DNA of 64,000 nt, taken from Facklamia sp. 7083-14-GEN3. Lineage in GTDB: Bacteria > Bacillota > Bacilli > Lactobacillales > Aerococcaceae. Location: assembly GCF_024742075.1 (NCBI RefSeq), contig NZ_JANSGD010000004.1:62001-126000 (forward strand), written 5' to 3'. The translations under genes and the position numbers were made by a program. This document shows positions 58,098-64,000 of the stretch, in pieces. The notes beneath the pieces are model-generated. The model was not told the DNA's origin. It did not search any database and worked only from the letters and a program-made list of their open reading frames with translations. The first letter of the stretch is position 1. The number at the start of each line of letters is the position of its first letter.

Positions 58098-59488
58098 CCA
58101 ACACTACCTTCCATTTCGTAAGCGATCAAGCGGTTAAGCTCAACAGCATATTCCAATGGCAATTCCTTGGCAAAGGGTTCAACAAAGCCCATGATAATCA
58201 TTTCAGTCGCTTTTTCTTCACTAATACCGCGACTCATTAAGTAGAAGAGTTGTTCTTCAGAAATACGCGACACTTTCGCTTCATGTTCTAATGAGACATT
58301 AGAATTATGGACTTCATTAAAAGGAATGGTATCTGATTTTGATTTGTCATCCATGATAATGGTGTCACACTCTACGTGGGATTTAGCCCCATCTGCTTCA
58401 GGTCCAAAGTATAATTGCCCCATATAATCGACATTTCCACCATCTTTAGCAATCGATTTGGAAACAATGGTTGAGGAAGTGTTTGGAGCATTGTGATAGA
58501 TTTTAGCTCCAGAATGTTGATGTTGTCCCTCGCCGGCAAAAGCGATGGATAAGACAGTTCCTCTAGCTCCTTCGCCATTTAAGCGACAGGAAGGGTACTT
58601 CATTGTTTTATAAGATCCTAAGTTACCATCTACCCATTCTAAGGTGCCACCTTCAGCAACCGTTCCACGTTGAGTAACTAAGTTGTAGACATTATTAGAC
58701 CAATTTTGAATGGTTGTGTAACGGCATGTTGCATTTTTCTTAACAACGATTTCTACCACTCCTGTATGCATGGAAGTAGCAGAATAAGTAGGAGCGGTAC
58801 AGCCTTCTACATAATGTACACTGGCTCCTTCGTCAACAATGATTAAGGTACGCTCAAATTGAGCGACATTCGAATTATTTAAACGGAAGTAGGCTTGAAG
58901 AGGCATATCGACTTTAACCCCTTTAGGAATGTAGATGAAAGATCCCCCACTCCAGCAAGCGGAATTGAGAGCAGTCTGGAAGTTTTCATTCGGATGAATA
59001 ACTGAGGCAAAATGCTCTTTAAATAATTCAGGGTGCTCTTTTAAAGCCGAGTCAGTGTCTGTAAAGATAATGCCTAACTTATCCACTTCGTCTTTCATTC
59101 TTGAATAAACCGTTTCTGATTCATATTGGACACTGGTTCCAGCCAAGAAAGCACGCTCTGCTTCTGGCACACCTAAACGGTCAAACGTTTCCTTAATTTT
59201 ATCAGGAACTTCATCCCAAGTACGAACAGGTTGATCAGTTGCTTTTAAATAGTAAATATAATCATCGAAATTTAAGTCGGATAAATCAACCCCCCAAGTT
59301 GAAACTTTCTTTTTACGGAATGTTTCATAGGCTTTTAAGCGGAAGTCGAGCATCCATTCGGGTTCATTTTTTTCTTTTGAAATCGTACGAATAACTTGTT
59401 CATTCAAACCCTTGCCGGTCGAAAAGAGAATTTTAGCATCATCTTTAAAGCCATATTCGTATTCGCCTAATACAGGAACTTCTGACAT
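58094..59488 (-). CDS. sufB: Fe-S cluster assembly protein SufB
   Basis: Scaffold subunit of the SufBC2D complex, 464 residues. [34 protein letters not shown] and the core [20 protein letters not shown] are hallmarks; conserved Cys and His/Glu residues for cluster assembly include the CxxP-type Cys in EGCTAP. The ATG at 59488 shares a base with the sufU stop. Last gene of sufCDSUB. Confidence 0.96.
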   Translation of the reverse strand: MSEVPVLGEYEYGFKDDAKILFSTGKGLNEQVIRTISKEKNEPEWMLDFRLKAYETFRKKKVSTWGVDLSDLNFDDYIYYLKATDQPVRTWDEVPDKIKETFDRLGVPEAERAFLAGTSVQYESETVYSRMKDEVDKLGIIFTDTDSALKEHPELFKEHFASVIHPNENFQTALNSACWSGGSFIYIPKGVKVDMPLQAYFRLNNSNVAQFERTLIIVDEGASVHYVEGCTAPTYSATSMHTGVVEIVVKKNATCRYTTIQNWSNNVYNLVTQRGTVAEGGTLEWVDGNLGSYKTMKYPSCRLNGEGARGTVLSIAFAGEGQHQHSGAKIYHNAPNTSSTIVSKSIAKDGGNVDYMGQLYFGPEADGAKSHVECDTIIMDDKSKSDTIPFNEVHNSNVSLEHEAKVSRISEEQLFYLMSRGISEEKATEMIIMGFVEPFAKELPLEYAVELNRLIAYEMEGSVG

Positions 59489-59997
59489 TATTCATCTTCC
59501 TTTCTTTCAATGCCATCTTGATGGAGTAATTGTTCATTGCGGTTTTGATCGAGTCCGTACTCGACGGCTCGCCAAGAAAGAATGGCACATTTATAACGGG
59601 CTGGAAATTTTTTGACGCCAGCCAAAATAGCCGCATCTTTTAAATGTTTGCGTAATTCAGCTTCATCTTTTTCTTCTTCATCGTCACTGATTGTTCCACC
59701 TACTAATTGGTTGAAGTCATGCACTAATTGGATGGCTTCATTAACAGTTTTACCAACCATTAAATCGGTCATCATACTGGCTGAGGAAATAGAAATGGTG
59801 CACCCTTCACCATTAAAAGCAATTTGTTCAATCTGATTATCTTTAACAATCATATCCACAGTAATAGCATCACCACAAGTTGGATTGAGTAATTGCATTT
59901 GATGGGTAGGATTTTCTAAATGCCCTCGATGATGAGGGTTGGAAGAATGATCAAGAACAATAGTGCGATAGAGTTGGTCTAATCGACTAAGTGCCAT
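59488..59997 (-). CDS. sufU: SufU, zinc-dependent sulfurtransferase for SufS
   Basis: IscU-fold protein that accepts persulfide sulfur from SufS, 169 residues. The three ligand cysteines are in [16 protein letters not shown] and YKCAIL; the Gram-positive insertion between the second and third is present. The C-terminal tail is acidic (DGIERKEDE). It overlaps sufS by 11 bases and touches sufB. Confidence 0.95.
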   Translation of the reverse strand: MALSRLDQLYRTIVLDHSSNPHHRGHLENPTHQMQLLNPTCGDAITVDMIVKDNQIEQIAFNGEGCTISISSASMMTDLMVGKTVNEAIQLVHDFNQLVGGTISDDEEEKDEAELRKHLKDAAILAGVKKFPARYKCAILSWRAVEYGLDQNRNEQLLHQDGIERKEDE

Positions 59998-61234
59998 AAG
60001 TGAAAAACTCCTTTATTTCTTTGGTAGCTTCAATGAAACGATCAACTTCTTCAATGGTATTATAGACCATCAGACTGGCTCTTAAAGTAGCTGGCGTTTC
60101 AAGCAGACGCATCAAGGGTTGAGCACAGTGGTGTCCTGCTCGGACTGCGATCCCTAATTGATCATAGCCAGTTGCAGCATCGTGCGGATGGACTCCCTTA
60201 ATATTAAACGAAAGAATACCATGACTTTTAGCAGACTCAGGAGTATACAGAACGACGTCCTCTAACTCTTTCATTCCTTGATAAAGTCTATCGCCTAATA
60301 ATTTCTCTTGGGCTTGAATTTGATCAAACCCAAGAGATTCAATCCATTGAATCGCTTGGGTCAACCCAATCACTTGAGCGATTGCCTGGGTACCGGCTTC
60401 AAACTTCCATGGAGCTTGTTTGTAGTTGGAATGAGTATCTTCTACTAGGTGAATCATCTCACCACCGAAGTTAACTGGTAAGCAGCTTTCATGATGTTCT
60501 TTAGCTAAATAGGTGACTCCTAGTCCCATCGGACCATACATTTTATGACTAGAAAATGCATAGGCGTCAACTTGCCATTCCTTCAAATGTAATCGAGTGT
60601 GTGGACTGGCTTGAGCGCCATCAACAATCAAAAGGGCACCTTGTTGGTGGGCCCATTGACTGAGAGCTTGAATGGGTTGCTGAACACCTAATACATTTGA
60701 AAAGTGTTGAATAACAATTGCTTTGACTGCTTGGTCCTTATACTTAAGCGATAAGGCTTCTAAATCTACTTGATAATCAGCAGTTAAGTCCATAAATTCG
60801 AGTTTAGCTCCCGTGCGCTTACATACTTCTTGCCAAGGCACTAGGTTGGAATGGTGCTCTAAGCGCGTTGTGAGAATAACATCTCCATCTTGAAGCCGTT
60901 GTTCGATTAATCCACGAGCAATTTTGTTGATACTATCGGTTGTTCCTGAGCTAAAGGAGATGCAGGCGCTGGTTTCTGCACCGACAAAAGCCGCAATTTT
61001 TTCACGACCTTTTTCAAAGGCTTGAGTAGCGCGCTCACTTAGAGTATGTACGCCTCGATGAACATTGGCATTATCCTGTTGGTAATAGGCAACAATCGCA
61101 TCAACCACTGATTGAGGTGTTTGGGAAGTTGCCGCATTATCAAAATAAATAAGTGGTTCATCATTCACAATTTGATTGAGTATAGGGAAGTCTTGACGAA
61201 CTTTTAAAAGGTTTAACTTAGTCAAGGCTATCAC
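59987..61234 (-). CDS. sufS: Cysteine desulfurase SufS
   Basis: PLP enzyme that takes sulfur from cysteine, about 415 residues. YFDNAATSQTP, the PLP lysine in SSHKMYGPMG, and the catalytic cysteine in RAGHHCAQP are intact; this is group II as expected for Suf. The start is GTG 61234 or the in-frame TTG 61225, which has AGGTGA five bases upstream and a shorter sufD overlap; I cannot decide between them. Confidence 0.94.
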   Translation of the reverse strand: MIALTKLNLLKVRQDFPILNQIVNDEPLIYFDNAATSQTPQSVVDAIVAYYQQDNANVHRGVHTLSERATQAFEKGREKIAAFVGAETSACISFSSGTTDSINKIARGLIEQRLQDGDVILTTRLEHHSNLVPWQEVCKRTGAKLEFMDLTADYQVDLEALSLKYKDQAVKAIVIQHFSNVLGVQQPIQALSQWAHQQGALLIVDGAQASPHTRLHLKEWQVDAYAFSSHKMYGPMGLGVTYLAKEHHESCLPVNFGGEMIHLVEDTHSNYKQAPWKFEAGTQAIAQVIGLTQAIQWIESLGFDQIQAQEKLLGDRLYQGMKELEDVVLYTPESAKSHGILSFNIKGVHPHDAATGYDQLGIAVRAGHHCAQPLMRLLETPATLRASLMVYNTIEEVDRFIEATKEIKEFFTYGT

Positions 61235-62387
61235 CTGAATTTATGCTTTCTAACTTATGGTCTAAAGCATCAATCATCATTTGTCTTCTTTCAGGATCTT
61301 TAATTTGATTTAAAGTTTGCATTAAGAAACCACGGATGACTAGATATTCTGCTTTAGTACGATTTACTCCACGAGTCATTAAATACCATAATTGACTGTC
61401 ATCAACCTTGGATACGGAGGCAGCATGTCCTGCAGTTACTTCAAACTCATCAATTAAAAGAATTGGGTTGGCATCTCCGCGCGCTTGATCGGAAAGCATG
61501 AGTAAACGATTTTCTTGTTGAGCATCAGCATTTTTGGCATTTTTGAAGATTTTGCCAATACCATTCATAGTCAGGACTGCTTGGTCTAAGGCAACACCTC
61601 TTTGGTTAATATGTCCAATGGAATGGTGGCCATAGTTATTAATTTTAGTGTCTAAAATTTGTTTAAAGTTTTGATTAGAAATAGCCACTTCTGATAAATA
61701 AGCTTGTGAGCCTTTACCTTTTAAGTTAGAAGCTAAATCGATAATCGTTGCTCCATCATTAAATGAACCAATCGACCATTGGATATGCGCGTCGTCCTTA
61801 GCCAAAGCGTGGCGACGAATATAACTAGCTTGGTCTGTTTTTGTTTGATCGATAGCCATATAATGCAAGCTTGCTCCATCTTCGAGGATGATTTCTACGG
61901 TGTAGCTTTGACTATGGTTAGCCACTTGATTTTGTTTTAATTTTTCAAAAAAAGTAAATTGAGTGTTTTTTCCAACTACAAGTAGTAGATATTGATGCGC
62001 TCCATCATCGAAATTTTGTTCCCACTCAAAGGCTTCACTGCTTTGATAGTTGTCAGGAACATAGATTAAGGTACCACGATTTAAATGAGACAATTGGAAA
62101 GCAGAAATTTTATCTTGATTAGCAGGAACAGCTTGGAATAAATATTTTTTTAAAAGTTCTTCATGATCAGTTTGAGCTGTTTGCCAATCAGCAATGATAA
62201 AGTCTGAATGAGCAGTTAATTTTCTTTCAACCAATGAAGGCGTACTTTGCTCTTCGACAAACAAAGGCCAGGATTCGATTTTCGCTCGTTCAATGGTGGG
62301 AAGCTCTGTATTTTCGAAAGCTTGTTGACTTTGTTCAAAAACATCTTTGAGCCAGTTAACAGTGGGTGTGAATATTTCTTGAGTCAT
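61218..62387 (-). CDS. sufD: Fe-S cluster assembly protein SufD
   Basis: SufB paralogue that pairs with SufB and SufC, 389 residues. The beta-helix core with NQNFKQILDTKINNYGHHSI, INQRGVALDQAVLTMNGIGK and the C-terminal LIDEFEVTAGHAASVSKVDD and YLMTRGVNRTKAEYLVIRG are typical. TAGGTGAAA precedes the ATG; 8 bases separate it from sufC. Confidence 0.95.
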   Translation of the reverse strand: MTQEIFTPTVNWLKDVFEQSQQAFENTELPTIERAKIESWPLFVEEQSTPSLVERKLTAHSDFIIADWQTAQTDHEELLKKYLFQAVPANQDKISAFQLSHLNRGTLIYVPDNYQSSEAFEWEQNFDDGAHQYLLLVVGKNTQFTFFEKLKQNQVANHSQSYTVEIILEDGASLHYMAIDQTKTDQASYIRRHALAKDDAHIQWSIGSFNDGATIIDLASNLKGKGSQAYLSEVAISNQNFKQILDTKINNYGHHSIGHINQRGVALDQAVLTMNGIGKIFKNAKNADAQQENRLLMLSDQARGDANPILLIDEFEVTAGHAASVSKVDDSQLWYLMTRGVNRTKAEYLVIRGFLMQTLNQIKDPERRQMMIDALDHKLESINSGDSLD

Positions 62388-62395
62388 TTTTTCAC

Positions 62396-63163
62396 CTACT
62401 CTTCATTTAGTTCAATGCCATTTTCGTGAGCAATTTCTTTATATCCTTTGGCTTCTAATTCTAAGGCTAACTCAGACCCACCTGACTTCACGACACGACC
62501 ATCCATCATAATATGAACAAAATCTGGCTCAACGTAGTTTAAAAGACGTTGATAGTGGGTAATAATTAAAGCACCAAAATTTTCACCACGTAAAGAGTTG
62601 ATGCCTTTGGATACAACTTGTAAGGCATCAATATCTAGACCAGAGTCGATTTCGTCTAAGAGAGCAAAACGAGGTTCGATCATTAGCATTTGAAGAATTT
62701 CGTTTCGTTTCTTCTCGCCACCTGAAAAACCTTCGTTCACATAACGTTCGACCATTTCTTCAGACATATCCAAAAGCGCCATTTTTTCATCTAATTTGTC
62801 TAAGAATTCAAAAATAGGCATCTGATTATCATCTTCACGGCGTGAATTGATGGCTTCACGCATGAGGGTTGCGTTCGTAACACCTGAAATCTCACTTGGG
62901 TATTGAACGGCCATAAATAGACCGGCTCTAGCGCGTTCATCTACTTCCATTTCTAAGAGATCAACACCGTCGAGAAGAACCTGTCCTTGTGTAATTGTAT
63001 AATCGGGGTGGCCCATGATAGCTTGTGAAAGTGTCGATTTACCTGTTCCGTTAGGTCCCATAATAGCATGCACTTCATTACTGTTAATGGTTAAATTAAC
63101 ACCCTTTAATATTTCTTTACCTTCAATTTCTACATGTAGATTTTTGATTTCTAGTGTTGACAT
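62396..63163 (-). CDS. sufC: Fe-S cluster assembly ATPase SufC
   Basis: ABC-type ATPase of the Suf complex, about 255 residues. Walker A GPNGTGKST, Q-loop MAVQYPSEISGV, signature GFSGGEKKRNEILQM, Walker B FALLDEIDSGLD and switch ITHYQRLL are intact. I start at ATG 63163 with AAGGAG upstream; the ATG 27 bases earlier lacks a ribosome binding site. First gene of the operon. Confidence 0.95.
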   Translation of the reverse strand: MSTLEIKNLHVEIEGKEILKGVNLTINSNEVHAIMGPNGTGKSTLSQAIMGHPDYTITQGQVLLDGVDLLEMEVDERARAGLFMAVQYPSEISGVTNATLMREAINSRREDDNQMPIFEFLDKLDEKMALLDMSEEMVERYVNEGFSGGEKKRNEILQMLMIEPRFALLDEIDSGLDIDALQVVSKGINSLRGENFGALIITHYQRLLNYVEPDFVHIMMDGRVVKSGGSELALELEAKGYKEIAHENGIELNEE

Positions 63164-63197
63164 ATACTCGCTCCTTCTAATCATTTTCACAAGCTAT

Positions 63198-63206
63198 ATT
63201 CTACCA
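63198..63206 (-). promoter_or_regulatory. suf operon promoter (extended -10)
   Basis: On the minus strand TGGTAGAAT, an extended -10, lies 35 bases before the sufC ATG. No convincing -35 is visible. Divergent from dnaX. Confidence 0.5.
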
Positions 63207-63326
63207 TAAATTGTGAAGATTAAAATCTTGAATTTTAAAGTGTTTACTAAGTGATTTTTAAAAGCATTCGCCAATTAAGGATAAATTCGATATAATAAGT
63301 TTACTAAATAGAGGAGGCTATAAATA

Positions 63327-64000
63327 ATGAGTTATCAGGCATTATACCGTGTTTGGCGACCACAATCTTTTGATGAATTAGTGGGGCAAGAGATGATCGC
63401 ACAGACTTTAAGGAATGCAATCGCTAAACATCAATTAAGCCATGCCTATCTCTTTTCAGGACCAAGAGGCACAGGTAAAACCTCAGTTGCTAAAATACTT
63501 GCTAAGGCAGTCAATTGTCCGAATTCAACAGATGGAAACCCGTGTAATGAATGTTCCATTTGCCAAGGGATTACTTCAGGAGAGATTAGCGATGTAATTG
63601 AAATTGATGCGGCATCGAATAACGGAGTCGATGAAATTCGTGATCTGAGAGATCGCGTTCGTTATGCTCCCACACGTGCTAAGAATAAAGTATATATTAT
63701 TGATGAGGTTCATATGTTAACAACGGGTGCTTTCAACGCACTCTTAAAAACATTAGAAGAGCCTCCTGCTAATGTGATTTTTATACTGGCTACGACAGAG
63801 CCCCATAAAATACCAGCGACTATTCTATCGAGAACTCAGCGATTTGATTTTCAAAGGATTAAAGATACTGACTTGATTGCAAGAATGCAATATATTTTGG
63901 ATCATGAACAACAAGAATATAATCTTGAAGCATTAAAAGTTATTGCACGCGCTGCTAACGGTGGAATGAGAGATGCCTTAAGCCTACTAGACCAAGCAAT
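63327..64000 (+). CDS. dnaX: DNA polymerase III gamma/tau subunit, N-terminal part (runs off window)
   Basis: First 224 residues of the clamp-loader ATPase. YQALYRVWRPQSFDELVGQE, Walker A GPRGTGKTS, the zinc-binding CNECSICQ segment, Walker B IIDEVHMLT, sensor 1 ATTEPHKIP and the arginine finger SRTQRFDF are present. GAGGAGG precedes the ATG by nine bases and TATAAT lies at 63291-63296. The gene is intact to the window edge. Unusually it is beside suf and not after the SRP RNA. Confidence 0.95.
   Translation, partial: MSYQALYRVWRPQSFDELVGQEMIAQTLRNAIAKHQLSHAYLFSGPRGTGKTSVAKILAKAVNCPNSTDGNPCNECSICQGITSGEISDVIEIDAASNNGVDEIRDLRDRVRYAPTRAKNKVYIIDEVHMLTTGAFNALLKTLEEPPANVIFILATTEPHKIPATILSRTQRFDFQRIKDTDLIARMQYILDHEQQEYNLEALKVIARAANGGMRDALSLLDQA

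Noticed and set aside
1-64000. tRNA, rRNA, CRISPR arrays, transposases and prophage genes
   Set aside because: No repeat-spacer pattern, no tRNA T-arm sequences, and no transposase or phage motifs were found on reading.

Overview
The window is a chromosomal stretch of a low-GC Gram-positive bacterium, most likely a member of the Lactobacillales (Aerococcaceae-like, but family level is inference). Evidence: AT-rich codon use, AGGAGG-type ribosome binding sites before almost every gene, the cysS-mrnC-rlmB-yacP-sigma order, ctsR directly followed by clpC, a small 4S-type SRP RNA, the sufCDSUB order, and two Opp-type peptide transporters. No rRNA, tRNA, CRISPR array, phage or insertion sequence was seen.

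Layout. 0-0.4 kb: 3' end of a lipoate ligase. 0.5-4.3 kb: translation/RNA operon cysS, mrnC, rlmB, yacP, sigH-like factor. 4.4-5.1 kb: preQ1-II-like riboswitch and queT. 5.4-9.2 kb: methionine ABC importer metNIQ and brnQ. 9.6-15.3 kb: peptide importer (SBP, oppB, oppC, an interrupted oppD, oppF). 15.3-18.1 kb: a decayed yaaA tail, a DUF/XRE pair with a palindromic operator, intact yaaA, and a YitT-like gene with a long structured leader. 18.1-24.7 kb: a cation/proton antiporter behind a terminator leader, a rhodanese/CstR/OsmC sulfur-stress module, a secreted protein, and glycerate permease plus kinase. 24.7-31.2 kb: second Opp system around csaA. 31.3-38.6 kb: class II ribonucleotide reductase under tandem NrdR boxes, ctsR-clpC, tadA, a DnaA-box cluster and the SRP RNA. 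38.7-47.7 kb: a 32-residue peptide gene, then a phosphorus-scavenging block, ugpBAEC-ugpQ and phnDCEE, with 11-bp-spaced Pho-box-like repeats. 47.8-56.4 kb: csbD and the kdp K+ pump (micro-ORF, kdpF, A, B, C) with kdpDE. 56.6-64 kb: small proteins, cspA, sufCDSUB and the start of dnaX.

How it fits together. Most of the window is uptake: methionine, branched amino acids, peptides (two systems), glycerate, glycerol-phosphate/glycerophosphodiesters, phosphonate or phosphite, and potassium. Nearly every system has a readable control element. Four of the five substrate-binding proteins lack the lipobox cysteine expected in a Gram-positive organism. The most unusual items are two orphan leader RNAs facing each other at 17.8-18.25 kb, the micro-ORF in front of kdpF, the stand-alone 32-residue peptide, the DnaA-box cluster beside the SRP RNA, and the stop codon that splits the ATPase domain of oppD.
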